Source of the DNA: CAYVOV01 sp964453525
GTDB taxonomy: Bacteria; Chloroflexota; Dehalococcoidia; Dehalococcoidales; UBA2162
Direction: 5' to 3'
Length of the DNA: 64,000 bases
Assembly: GCA_964453525.1 (NCBI GenBank)
Contig: CAYVOV010000004.1
Span: 117,113-181,112, forward strand
A model generated the notes under the pieces. That model ran no database searches. It saw only the letters and a list, made by a program, of their open reading frames with translations, and had not been told where the DNA came from. Numbering within the stretch: position 1 is the first letter of the stretch; the number at the start of each line of letters is the position of its first letter. Made by a program: the position numbers and the translations under genes. Positions 1 to 8,990 of this stretch are shown here, piece after piece.

Positions 1-1
1 A

Positions 2-682
2 GTCATCTTTGACCTTTTTGGGACGCTGATTGATAAGTTCTCTTTGCAGAGCCACCGGGAGGTGCTGGGCCAGATGTCTGCTGTCCTGTCAATACCTGCC
101 GATGATTTTATCAAGCTGTGGTTCGATACTTTCGATATGCGGGGGTTCGGGACTTTTCAGAGTCTTGAAGCAAATATCGAGTATATATGCGGCAAAATGG
201 AAATAAACGTCGGAGAAGCAGCGGTCAGACTTGCCGCAAAAATAAACCGTGAATACACGGTAGGTTCCATGACTCCACGCCCCTTTTCTACCGAGTTACT
301 TTCACATCTGAAATCACTTGGTTATAAGACGGGACTTATTACCAACTGCTCCGCCGAAATCCCCCTGATCTGGGAGGATATGGCTTTCGCGTCATTGACC
401 GATGCGGCGGTGTTTTCCTGTTCTGCCGGTATTCAAAAGCCGGACCCGCGTATTTATTTCCTGGCTGCAGAGCAACTGGCGGTTCAACCGGAAGATTGCC
501 TTTATATCGGGGACGGCGATAGCCAGGAACTTTCCGGGGCTGCCGCTGTTGGCATGAATCCGGTGCTAATCCGCAATCCGGAAGAAGATAGTGCTGATGT
601 ACACCGAATTGATTACGAGGCTGATAAGTGGAATGGCCCGGTAATTACTTCCTTGAAAGAGGTCCTTGAGCTGGTCAAATGA
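2..682 (+). CDS. HAD-superfamily hydrolase, 5' end outside the window
   Basis: The reading frame is open from the first base, and HAD motif I (DLFGTLID) lies upstream of the first in-window TTG start, so the gene begins before the window. Motif II (LITNCS), the motif III lysine (QKPDPRIY) and motif IV (GDGDSQE) follow in order, as in the haloacid dehalogenase-like/phosphoglycolate phosphatase-like group with a helical cap. Motif I has the D-x-F-G-T form rather than D-x-D-x-T, as in dehalogenase-type and some nucleotidase members. The substrate cannot be told. It is followed 74 bp later by an acetyltransferase on the same strand. Confidence 0.85.
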   Translation, partial: VIFDLFGTLIDKFSLQSHREVLGQMSAVLSIPADDFIKLWFDTFDMRGFGTFQSLEANIEYICGKMEINVGEAAVRLAAKINREYTVGSMTPRPFSTELLSHLKSLGYKTGLITNCSAEIPLIWEDMAFASLTDAAVFSCSAGIQKPDPRIYFLAAEQLAVQPEDCLYIGDGDSQELSGAAAVGMNPVLIRNPEEDSADVHRIDYEADKWNGPVITSLKEVLELVK

Positions 683-755
683 GAGAGTTTAAAGTCGTAA
701 GTGTGGATATGTTCGTATTGATGTTGGTTCGGATTCCAGGTGACAATGGTGAAAG

Positions 756-1259
756 ATGATTGACTACTCGCTTATAGAAATTATTACGGCTGATGAGTCA
801 CACCGTGAGTTTGGCTACCAGGTGAAGAAGGCGGCTGAAGGTAAGTATATTGCCGGGATATGGGGCTGGGATGAGGATGTACAGCGAGGTTTCCACTCCA
901 AGGACTGGCAGCATAACAGACCTGAGGTAATAACTTACGGCGGTGAACCAATCGGCACTATCTATATATCTGAAGACGGGGGATTTATTGAGATAAATCA
1001 GTTTTTCATCATGCCCGAATACCAGAATAAAGGCATCGGGACAAATATATTGAGGAATATCCTCGATAAGGCAGACCGGTCAGGTCTAAAGATGAAACTG
1101 AAATACCTGCGAAACAATCCTGTGGAGTCGTTGTATAAAAGGAACGACTTCATGATTACCGGGTTCGACGGGGCATATTATTCCATGGAGCGAGAGCCGG
1201 TCAGCGGAAATAAAAAAGGCGGAAAAAGTACGTATGAATTACGAGGCCTTAGTCTTTGA
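756..1259 (+). CDS. GNAT-family N-acetyltransferase
   Basis: This 167-residue protein has the GNAT acetyl-CoA loop QNKGIG (R/Q-x-x-G-x-G/A), preceded by the beta strand ending INQFFIMPEY and followed by the helix TNILRNIL. The central EPIGTIYI and ESLYKRNDF segments are also typical of the family. It should transfer an acetyl group from acetyl-CoA to a small molecule or protein amine; the substrate is unknown. The ATG at 756 follows a GGTGAAAG stretch. The last 30 bases overlap a 10-codon remnant in another frame that resembles the start of a HAD gene (see findings). Confidence 0.85.
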   Translation: MIDYSLIEIITADESHREFGYQVKKAAEGKYIAGIWGWDEDVQRGFHSKDWQHNRPEVITYGGEPIGTIYISEDGGFIEINQFFIMPEYQNKGIGTNILRNILDKADRSGLKMKLKYLRNNPVESLYKRNDFMITGFDGAYYSMEREPVSGNKKGGKSTYELRGLSL

Positions 1260-1294
1260 CCTTTAGTACTCAACGATTATTGCATTTATAAATA

Positions 1295-2053
1295 TCAGTA
1301 TTCCTCATTAATTATACGGAGTTGGATGAGAGTGATAATAGCCAGTACTATATAGACAGCTATCTGATACCCGGTCTCAAAAAATATTTCTACAGCTATT
1401 CCAATACCATTGGCGACACCCCAGGCGATAAGTATATTAAATGGCAGAGCTACCATTATTGTTGTCAGGAAAGAATCAAAGAAGTCCCCGTAAGGCTCGA
1501 TAACCGGGAAAGCCACTTCATACCAGTCGGTTATAACTCCGGTTCCTGAAACAATATACATTATCCCCCAGATAATGCCGACAACCGTTAGCGCCAGTAT
1601 ACCACCTTCGATGTAAGGTATTTCAACGCTGAAGATGCCCAGAATTGAAATAAATATCCAGTTAGCCAGGAATGCCATGCCTATGCTGAAGCCGATTATG
1701 AATACCGAAAGGCCCCACCACCTGTAATCACTATAAAATGAGTATTCTTTTTCACTGATAATAGCACCTTCCCGGAGGCTATCAACATCCGGCCGCTCCA
1801 TGTGTGGTGGTACAACGGACGGTTCTGGTTCTTCCTGCGGAGTAGCTTCTGGAGAAATTTCCGGAATTGGCTGAGCCGCCGTGGCGGCACGGGTCTCATC
1901 AGTCCGGCTCGCCTCTATCGTGCTTTCAGTCATTGTCTGTTCCCCAAGTGAGGGAAAGCGTCTCTTCAGGTAGCGCTGAAGATATTTAGCTCCTCGACCC
2001 AGAAGATACAGTATAACTGCCGAAACAACAGTATTGATAATACTCTGTACCAT
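1295..2053 (-). CDS. Multi-pass membrane protein of unknown function
   Basis: 252 residues with no family I recognise. An N-terminal hydrophobic helix (about residues 5-20) is followed by a basic stretch, then a low-complexity Pro/Glu/Thr-rich linker (about 40-90). Four further hydrophobic segments span about 112-245. The linker suggests a tethered arrangement of an N-terminal anchor and a C-terminal membrane bundle. It is divergently placed to sbcD with about 230 bp between them and shows no operon partner. A hypothetical protein is the honest call. Confidence 0.7.
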   Translation of the reverse strand: MVQSIINTVVSAVILYLLGRGAKYLQRYLKRRFPSLGEQTMTESTIEASRTDETRAATAAQPIPEISPEATPQEEPEPSVVPPHMERPDVDSLREGAIISEKEYSFYSDYRWWGLSVFIIGFSIGMAFLANWIFISILGIFSVEIPYIEGGILALTVVGIIWGIMYIVSGTGVITDWYEVAFPVIEPYGDFFDSFLTTIMVALPFNILIAWGVANGIGIAVEIFFETGYQIAVYIVLAIITLIQLRIINEEY

Positions 2054-2280
2054 AAAATCCCTTAATTCCTTTAGTCATCGTCTGACTGTTGAAGCCATAA
2101 GGATGAAAGATTTATCTGTTGCGAGGCGTCTAACTACTGCGGTAATATCAGTGCTGTATTTTATAATGTGTAAAGGATTCAGTCAATTATCTACTAATAG
2201 CGGATAACCTTGGCACTGAAGTTCTGAATGGGTTACAGTCGGTAGTACCAATATGGTATTATTTTGAGAAGAGCTACACT

Positions 2281-3525
2281 ATGAAAATCATTCATTTTTC
2301 CGACCTTCACCTGGGAGTCGAGACCTACGGGCGAATTAATCCGGAGACCGGCGTCTCGACCCGCCTTGATGATTTTCTTGCCGCTCTGGATAAGGTAGTC
2401 GATTACGCTCTGGATAACAGCGTCGACCTTGTGGTCTTCTGCGGTGATGCCTATAAGAGCCGGGAACCCGGCCAGACCCAGCAGCGGGAGTTTGCCCGGC
2501 GTATTAACAGGCTTTCTTCAAACGGTGTTCCCATATTCCTGCTGGTAGGTAACCACGATATGCCGAATGCCATTGGCAAGGCTACCGCCACCGAGATTTT
2601 CCATACTCTGGAAATCAGGAACGTTTACGTGTCTAACAGGCCTGAAATATGCAGAATTGAAACAAAAAGCGGCATTGTCCAGGTAGCCTCTCTGCCCTGG
2701 CTGAGGCGGAGCGCCCTTTTGAGCAGGGAGGAGACGAAAAACCTCAGCTTGGAGCAGGTTAACGAGAGGCTGCAGGAGGTGCTGACGAACACAATCGCCT
2801 CTCATGCCTCAAAACTCGACCCCTCACTGCCGGCAATACTGGCTGCTCATGTCAGTGTAGCCAATGCCACCGTTGGCTCGGAGCGGCTGATGGCTATAGG
2901 GAGCGAGCATTTTCTGCTGCCGGGTATTGTTGCCAATCCTGCCTTCGATTACATTGCCCTGGGACATATCCACAAGCACCAGGTGCTGAATGAAAATCCT
3001 CCGGTTGTTTATGCCGGGAGCCTGGAGCGGGTGGACTTCGGCGAGGAGGGCGATGAAAAAGGGTTTTATACGGTGGATATCGAGACGGACGGGCAGACGG
3101 GCAGGCGCCAGGTCTCCTATCAGTTTCATCCCGTAGTGGGGCGCAGATTTCAGACTATCAGTGTAAATATCGGGGCGGAGGATACCGACCCTACCTCGAC
3201 TGTGCTCAGGGCAATTCATCCTGATGGCGAGGATAAGGTAAGTGATGCTGTGGTACGACTCCAGATAAGCCTGCCGGCGGAGGCTGAGGGACAGCTCAGA
3301 GACAGCGAAATCAGGGAAGCCCTGAAAGGCGCTTACTATTATACAGTAGCCAGGGATGTTAAGCGGGAGACCCACCTCAGGCTCGGCGAGAAGTCCGCCG
3401 AAGAAATAGCTCCCATAGAAGCGCTAAAAACCTATCTTGAAGCGAGCTATCCCCCCGAACGGGCGAAAATTTTACTCGAATACGGGGAGAGGCTGATACG
3501 GGGGGAGTCCGATTCTGATGGGTAA
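2281..3525 (+). CDS. sbcD: SbcD/Mre11-type DNA exonuclease subunit
   Basis: 414 residues with the calcineurin-like phosphoesterase motifs of SbcD/Mre11 in order: FSDLHLG at the N-terminus, FCGDAYKSREP, VGNHD, AAHVSV and GHIHKHQ. These residues bind two Mn ions in the nuclease that trims double-strand ends and hairpins together with the SbcC/Rad50 ATPase. The C-terminal half matches the SbcD capping region in length. No sbcC follows, so the partner must be elsewhere or absent. The ATG at 2281 directly starts the first motif strand (MKIIHFSD), which fixes the start. Confidence 0.92.
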   Translation: MKIIHFSDLHLGVETYGRINPETGVSTRLDDFLAALDKVVDYALDNSVDLVVFCGDAYKSREPGQTQQREFARRINRLSSNGVPIFLLVGNHDMPNAIGKATATEIFHTLEIRNVYVSNRPEICRIETKSGIVQVASLPWLRRSALLSREETKNLSLEQVNERLQEVLTNTIASHASKLDPSLPAILAAHVSVANATVGSERLMAIGSEHFLLPGIVANPAFDYIALGHIHKHQVLNENPPVVYAGSLERVDFGEEGDEKGFYTVDIETDGQTGRRQVSYQFHPVVGRRFQTISVNIGAEDTDPTSTVLRAIHPDGEDKVSDAVVRLQISLPAEAEGQLRDSEIREALKGAYYYTVARDVKRETHLRLGEKSAEEIAPIEALKTYLEASYPPERAKILLEYGERLIRGESDSDG

Positions 3526-3589
3526 GACTTTTCAGAAATACTAGAAGCATTTTTGTATTAAATCGGCTCTATTAAATATATTTTTTATC

Positions 3590-3855
3590 CTCACCCCCGG
3601 TAACGAAGTCCCCCTCTCCTTAGCAAGGGGGCTTGCCCTAAAAGTCGCGAACCCATGTCATCCTGAGCGTAGTGAAGGATCTCTGGGTGGGGATCTTTTA
3701 ATTTCACCGCACACAGATTCTTCGTCATCCGCCTCTGGCAGATTCCTTAGAATGACATTTTAGGCTAGGCTTTAGCAAGGAGAGGGGGGACTTCAAAAAA
3801 GGATTGCTGTGCAACTGAAATACTTCTACATGGAAGATATTAAAATGCTTTGAAA
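3590..3855. repeat. Dispersed stem-loop repeat (copy A), split by an insertion
   Basis: A long inverted repeat (GAAGTCCCCCTCTCC at 3605-3619, AGAGGGGGGACTTC at 3781-3794) is followed by a tail containing AGTGCCTCAAC and GAAGCGGTC. The same architecture occurs uninterrupted at 22514-22670. Here 143 bp are inserted in the loop, flanked by TTAGCAAGG on both sides. Confidence 0.75.
3629..3771. mobile_element. MITE-like 143-bp insertion with 9-bp target duplication
   Basis: The segment is bounded by direct repeats TTAGCAAGG (3620-3628 and 3772-3780). Its ends are imperfectly inverted (GGCTTGCCCTAAAA against AGCCTAGCCTAAAA read from the other end). Inside are the outward arms TGTCATCCTGAGCG and, inverted, TGTCATTCTAAGGAATCT, a motif type seen in many bacterial dispersed repeats. 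There is no ORF, so any transposase would act in trans. Confidence 0.6.
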
Positions 3856-3948
3856 GTGCCTCAACACGAAGCGGTCGGGAGTTTCGGACATGAATGTATG
3901 TTTGTTCTAGTGTAGGACGATAATTCAAAAGCACCAGTCTGGGCGTTT

Positions 3949-4050
3949 AAGAGGAGTGTGGCGCGTTAGCGTCACACTCCTCTTTCAAACACTTCCCCCT
4001 TCCCCTTTTAAAAGGGGAAGGGGGATTAAGGGGGATGGGGTTACATAGCT
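3949..4050. repeat. Double-hairpin dispersed repeat
   Basis: A 16-bp stem (AAGAGGAGTGTGGCGC, 3949-3964, with its complement ending at 3984) is followed at once by a pyrimidine/purine stem (CTTCCCCCTTCCCC with GGGGAAGGGGG) and a GGGGGATGGGGTT tail. The same order is found at 44688-44775 and 49797-49855, partly at 40640-40700. Confidence 0.65.
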
Positions 4051-4099
4051 CGCATTAAGACAAATAAATCAATTTTCCACTCCAGAATCAGAGACACTT

Positions 4100-4640
4100 C
4101 GGCTTATCCAGAAGCGGCGAAGCCTCTCTCAAGTTTCCTTAAAGGAGGCTTGCCTCCGCCAAAGCGACTATGTGCCGGCAGGCGGGTGGGAATAAATAAT
4201 AATAGTGGGGACTGGTTGTATAAGAATGGTGCCTCCCCACTCTGAGATTTTTCGCCCCGATTCCACCAGGGCTCCAGAACGACACTCATGCGAGTTGTCA
4301 TGCTGGAGGGAGCACATTCGCTTCACTCAGTATAAACTCCGCGACCGAAGCATCTCGGGGCAGGAGGTTAGAATGGCAATGTGTTAGAGATTGCTTCGCT
4401 CGCAATAACAGTTGAGTGTATCATACTAAAAAACACAAAGCCGATTCCTCTCAATCTTAGTTGGAGACCCTTCGACAAGCTCAGGGTGAGTGGGGATGAA
4501 TGCCGCTCATGGTGAGCAGTTAGCCTGTCCTGAGCGAAGCCGAAGGAAACCATAGCGGCGAAAGAAATATAGACATTCATGGTTGCACAGGCAACCATGA
4601 TTAAGTAAAAGGACAAAGCGTCCTTTATTGTCTCCGCAGA
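4100..4640. repeat. Mosaic of short dispersed repeats, no gene
   Basis: This stretch holds fragments of several common bacterial repeat types: TTGTCATGCTGGAGGGAGC with GAAGCATCTC, AGATTGCTTCGCTCGCAATAA, and CCCTTCGACAAGCTCAGGG with an imperfect inverted partner CCTGAGCGAAGCCGAAGG (4468-4546). The open frames here lack ribosome sites and family resemblance and look like chance. Confidence 0.55.
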
Positions 4641-4747
4641 TATTTAATAGTATACTAAAATATTAGTATTCACCAGAGCCTGCCCCGGTTAGAACACCGC
4701 TTATTGATTCCATCCGGTAGCCAGCAGGGAAAGGGACCCGTTCACCA

Positions 4748-5944
4748 GTGATTCTCGAACAATGGCAGAAGAACCTCTATACGATATTTATTGCCCAGTT
4801 CTTCGTGATGATGGGCTTCAATTTTGTTAATCCCTTCCTGCCACTTTTTATACAGGAGATTGGTAATTATTCGAATGAAGAAGCTGCCTTCTGGTCGGGC
4901 ATGGCAACGGCTGGTCTCGGTATTGCCCTGTTCGTAGGAGGGCCGCTGTGGGGTATCATCGCCGATAAGTGGGGCAGGAAAGCGATGTTGCTCAGAGCCC
5001 AGTTCTGCAGCGTTTTTATTCTTATCGGCCTCGGGCTTTCACCAAACGTTTACTGGGTTGTCGGGTTACGCGTCGTCCAGGGATTTTTCAGCGGAACAAT
5101 GACCGCCGCCCAGGCGATGGTGGCTGGCGGTGCTCCCCGCGAGAAGATGCCTTTCGCCATGGGGCTTCTCCTGGCGGCGGTATTCAGCGGTACCACTTTA
5201 GGCCCGTTACTCGGCGGGATTCTGGCTGATGTTTTCGGTTACAGGCCTACCTTCTACATTACCGGTGCTCTCCTGTTTCTGGGCGGTACAATCGTGCTCT
5301 TCTTCGCCAAAGAAAAATTCGAACGCCCCTTACCGGAAGAGTCCGCTTCGGTGAAGAGTATGCTGCGCCTGGCAGCATCCAGACAGATGCTCCCGCTTTT
5401 GCTGACTTTATGCGCCTTGCAGCTTGGACCGCAGATGATTCAACCTATTATCCCGGTATTTATCAGGGAGATAAACCCGGCGATAAAAGCGGCGACGATG
5501 TCCGGCATCGCTTTTTGCGCGATGGGAGTAACGGCGGCAATATCTTCTGTATTTGCGGCCCGTATCGGGGGACGTGTTTCCCTGAAGAAGATTCTCGTTT
5601 TTTCCTGTGTGGGAGCTGGACTGCTCTATCTGCCGCCGGTGTGGGCGGGCACGGTGGTGCTGCTGATAATCTTCATTGCCTTGACTGGCTTCTTGAAGGG
5701 TGGTTTGATGGCATCTTCGAGTGCACTGGTCGGTCTTTCTGCGGCACAGAGCCAGCAGGGTGTGGCTTACGGAGTAGCCCAGAGCGCCAACGCGCTCGGC
5801 ATCGGCATCGGGCCGCTGCTCGGCGGTATCCTGTCTCCGCTGCTTGGTCTGAGGGCTGTCTTCGCCGTTGCTGCCGGCATCTTCGTGATAATCGGACTCG
5901 CCGTTGCCAGGTTTTTACGCGATGTGAGCCTGGAAAAAGCCTGA
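4748..5944 (+). CDS. MFS transporter, drug:H+ antiporter-like
   Basis: 398 residues, about 12 predicted membrane helices. The MFS signature between helices 2 and 3 is visible (GPLWGIIADKWGRKAML). The helix 5 region TTLGPLLGGILADVFGYRP resembles antiporter motif C (G-x-x-x-G-P-x-x-G-G). The second half repeats the pattern weakly (ARIGGRVSLKK). Such proteins export drugs or metabolites in exchange for protons; the substrate cannot be assigned. The start is GTG at 4748 behind GGGAAAGGGA. It converges on nuoN with 65 bp between the stops. Confidence 0.85.
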   Translation: MILEQWQKNLYTIFIAQFFVMMGFNFVNPFLPLFIQEIGNYSNEEAAFWSGMATAGLGIALFVGGPLWGIIADKWGRKAMLLRAQFCSVFILIGLGLSPNVYWVVGLRVVQGFFSGTMTAAQAMVAGGAPREKMPFAMGLLLAAVFSGTTLGPLLGGILADVFGYRPTFYITGALLFLGGTIVLFFAKEKFERPLPEESASVKSMLRLAASRQMLPLLLTLCALQLGPQMIQPIIPVFIREINPAIKAATMSGIAFCAMGVTAAISSVFAARIGGRVSLKKILVFSCVGAGLLYLPPVWAGTVVLLIIFIALTGFLKGGLMASSSALVGLSAAQSQQGVAYGVAQSANALGIGIGPLLGGILSPLLGLRAVFAVAAGIFVIIGLAVARFLRDVSLEKA

Positions 5945-6009
5945 TGGTGAAACAAACGGGAAGAAAACGGGCAAAATATAGCTGGCTTTAGATTGAAAGA
6001 CATTTCTGA

Positions 6010-7470
6010 TTAGGAGAAGAACAATCTGGCGGCGGCTTCCGCCAGGTTCATCACGTAGTTGGGGACAATGCCCAGGAGCAGGACGCCGAGGCAGGAGAGA
6101 AACACCACCACCCTCAGTGCTCCGGAAGAAGACACCTTTTCCCCGGATGCCGCTTCGCCGAACCACATCACCTTAACCACCCGCAGGTAGTAGAATGCGG
6201 AGATAACGCTGTTAATCACGGCAATAATAACCAGCCAGAGCAGCCCGTTCTGTACGGCACCCCTGAAGATGAAGAACTTGCCCATGAAGCCGGCAGCCGG
6301 CGGCATACCGATAAGGGAAATAAGGCAGAAGCTCAGGGCGAGAGTCAGCACCGGCGCCCGCTTAATCATTCCGGAGAAGTCCTGGATGAGGTCGCTATTG
6401 AGCTTGTTGGTGATGGCAATAATGACTGAAAAAGCTCCCAGGTTAGCCAGCGAATAACCGGCAAGGAAGAATATAATGCCACTCTGCCCGGCAATATCCG
6501 TCGAACTGGATACTCCCATCGTTGCCAGACCTACCAGCAGGTAACCGGCCTGAGCGATGCTCGAGTAACCGAGCATCCGCTTGATATTCGCCTGGGGAAT
6601 GGCGGTCAGATTACCCAGAGACATTCCGATGGCGGCAAGCACGGCGAAGATTATTCCCCAGTTCGTGCTCAGCCAGTCGGGCATCTGGAAGGCGGAGTAA
6701 AAAATCCGCAGCAGAACGGCGAATCCGGCTGCCTTGCTGCCCACCGAAAGGTAGGCAGTTACCGGAGTCGGCGCTCCCTCGTAGACATCGGGAACCCACA
6801 TGTGGAATGGAATAGCCGCAATCTTGAAGCCGAGACCGGCGATAATCAACACTATACCCATGATAAGTCCCGGGCTGGCGGAAACGGCTGTTGGAGACAT
6901 TCCCTGGATGGAGGCGGCGATTTCAGCGAGCTTTGTCTCGCCGGTGAAGCCGAAGACAAGTGCCATGCCGAAGAGAAGCACCGCCGAGGCAACGGCGCCA
7001 AGCAGCATGTACTTGATTGATGATTCGGATGAGTTCGAGTCTTTCAGGAAGCCGACAAGCACATATAGAGAGATGCTGGCAAGCTCCAGGGCGATATAGA
7101 TTGAGATTAACTCGGTGGTGGCTGCCATCAGCATCATGCCGAGTGCCGAAAGGAGCACCAGGGCATAGTATTCACCCTGAAAACGGGAGAACTTCGATAC
7201 GTAGTCCGTCGATGCCAGAATGACAAGAGCTGCGATGCCCAGGAAAAGCAGCTTGAAGAAAATGGCGAAGCCGTCCACCGCCAGCATGCCGTAGAATATA
7301 CCCGCTGAAGCCGTTTTCATCGTTATTGCAAAAACAGCGGCTACTATCAGACCGATTATGCTGATTACTGCCAGGGCGCCCTTTCGCTCGATAAATAGGT
7401 CGAGCAGGACTACCGCGATGGCAGTACCGGCCAGCACTATCTCCGGTATAAAGAATCCCAGATTCAACAT
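6010..7470 (-). CDS. nuoN: NADH-quinone oxidoreductase subunit N
   Basis: 486 residues, about 14 membrane helices, one of the three antiporter-like proton-pumping subunits of complex I. The Mrp-type core is clear: KYMLLGAVASAVLLFGMAL, FKIAAIPFHMWVPDVYEGAPTPVTAYL with the channel Lys, and KRMLGYSSIAQAGYLL. It is the last gene of the operon and follows nuoM after a 15-bp gap. No obvious terminator separates it from the convergent MFS gene. Confidence 0.95.
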   Translation of the reverse strand: MLNLGFFIPEIVLAGTAIAVVLLDLFIERKGALAVISIIGLIVAAVFAITMKTASAGIFYGMLAVDGFAIFFKLLFLGIAALVILASTDYVSKFSRFQGEYYALVLLSALGMMLMAATTELISIYIALELASISLYVLVGFLKDSNSSESSIKYMLLGAVASAVLLFGMALVFGFTGETKLAEIAASIQGMSPTAVSASPGLIMGIVLIIAGLGFKIAAIPFHMWVPDVYEGAPTPVTAYLSVGSKAAGFAVLLRIFYSAFQMPDWLSTNWGIIFAVLAAIGMSLGNLTAIPQANIKRMLGYSSIAQAGYLLVGLATMGVSSSTDIAGQSGIIFFLAGYSLANLGAFSVIIAITNKLNSDLIQDFSGMIKRAPVLTLALSFCLISLIGMPPAAGFMGKFFIFRGAVQNGLLWLVIIAVINSVISAFYYLRVVKVMWFGEAASGEKVSSSGALRVVVFLSCLGVLLLGIVPNYVMNLAEAAARLFFS

Positions 7471-7485
7471 TTACTCCTTAATTTA

Positions 7486-8973
7486 TCACCCTATTAAACC
7501 CGTTATGGGCATAACCCCAATCTTAATCATATCGGTCAGGACTGCCGGATAGATACCGACAAGCATTATAAGCACTATAAAGCAGACCATATAGACCCGT
7601 TCCAGGCCGTCGGCGTCCTTGACACCATCGAACTCCTCTTTCACCGGGCCGTAGAACACCCGCTGTAATGCCCATAAAATATATCCGGCGGCGAGGACAA
7701 CGCCGATACAGGAGAGGATTGTGAACACCGGAGCGCCGTTGACAACCGGGCTGGAGAAGCTGCCGACGAAGGTTAAGAACTCAGCGGCAAAACCGCTGGT
7801 GGTCGGCAGTCCCAGCGAACCGAGTCCGGCTATCGAGAATATGATAGCGATAAACGGTATCTGTCTTGCCAGGCCGCCCAGATTCCTCAGGTCGCGTTCG
7901 TGCAGGTTATGTATTGTCAGACCTGCCATGGCAAACATAAGTCCGGTGAGCAGGCCATGACTTACCATCTGGAGTGCAGCGCCGGTAATACTTATCTCAC
8001 CGAGGGCGAAAATACCGAGCAGGACAAAGCCCATGTGGCTGACACTGCTGTAAGCAATCATTCTCTTGAGGTCGGTCTGCCTCAGAGTAAGGGCGGCTCC
8101 ATAGATTACACTGATTACCGCCAGTGTCAGCAGCAGCGGTGCATACTGCCGGGCAACATCAGGGAAGAAGCTGACAACGCGAATCATCCCGTAGCCGCCC
8201 ATCTTGATTAAAGCACCGGCCAGCATTACGCTTCCTGCTGTCGGGGCGTCGGTATGGGCGTCGGGTAACCAGGTGTGAAGCGGGAAAACCGGCAGCTTGA
8301 CGGCAAAGCCGATAATCAGCAGGAAGAAGATTAACGCAGCCGGTGGGACCAGCTGCACCATACCCAGTCCCTGCCGGGATATTTCAACCATATCCAGGCT
8401 GTCGGTAGCAAAGTAGAGGCTGAGGATACCGGCGAGCATGAAAGCGCTGCCGAATAGCGTGTAGAGGACGTACTTAATCGCCGAGTATTCTTTCCTGCCC
8501 GAACCCCAGACGGAAATCAGGAAATACATCGGGATTATTTCTATCTCCCAGAAAACGAAAAACAGGACGAGGTCGAGCGAGCAGAATACGCCGAGGATAC
8601 TCGTTTCAAGCAGCAGCAGCCAGGCAAAGTACTCGCGTACCCGGAGCTGCTCCTTCCATGAAATAAGGACAACCATAAATCCGAGGAATGCGGTCAGCAC
8701 CACCAGGGGCATACTCAAGCCGTCTACACCCAGGTGATAGTGAGCATTGAGAGCCGTAATCCAGGGTATCTTTTCCTCGTACTGAATTACACCGGCGGCC
8801 TCCATTGACCTGTCAAAGCCGATAAAAATACCGATGGCGATAAGCAGAGGGACAATCGTAAAAATCGCCGCTAGGTATCTGGTGAGTTTTTCCCGTCCGC
8901 CGCCGAAGAGGGCGATGAGGATAGCTCCCAATAACGGCAAGAAGATTATGGTTGAGAGATAATTAAACTGCAA
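7486..8973 (-). CDS. nuoM: NADH-quinone oxidoreductase subunit M
   Basis: 495 residues. Motifs typical of NuoM include FFVFWEIEIIPMYFLI (the conserved Glu of helix 5), KLPVFPLHTWLPDAHTDAPTAGSV and KRMIAYSSVSHMGFV. It is the middle antiporter-like subunit of the membrane arm, about 14 helices. It lies between nuoL and nuoN with short spacers, in the standard order. Confidence 0.96.
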   Translation of the reverse strand: MQFNYLSTIIFLPLLGAILIALFGGGREKLTRYLAAIFTIVPLLIAIGIFIGFDRSMEAAGVIQYEEKIPWITALNAHYHLGVDGLSMPLVVLTAFLGFMVVLISWKEQLRVREYFAWLLLLETSILGVFCSLDLVLFFVFWEIEIIPMYFLISVWGSGRKEYSAIKYVLYTLFGSAFMLAGILSLYFATDSLDMVEISRQGLGMVQLVPPAALIFFLLIIGFAVKLPVFPLHTWLPDAHTDAPTAGSVMLAGALIKMGGYGMIRVVSFFPDVARQYAPLLLTLAVISVIYGAALTLRQTDLKRMIAYSSVSHMGFVLLGIFALGEISITGAALQMVSHGLLTGLMFAMAGLTIHNLHERDLRNLGGLARQIPFIAIIFSIAGLGSLGLPTTSGFAAEFLTFVGSFSSPVVNGAPVFTILSCIGVVLAAGYILWALQRVFYGPVKEEFDGVKDADGLERVYMVCFIVLIMLVGIYPAVLTDMIKIGVMPITGLIG

Positions 8974-8990
8974 TTATATCCTACCTCTTT

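Noticed and set aside
5410..5991. 193-codon frame overlapping the MFS gene
   Set aside because: Shifted-frame shadow of the transporter, rich in Arg, Gly and Cys as expected for such a frame.
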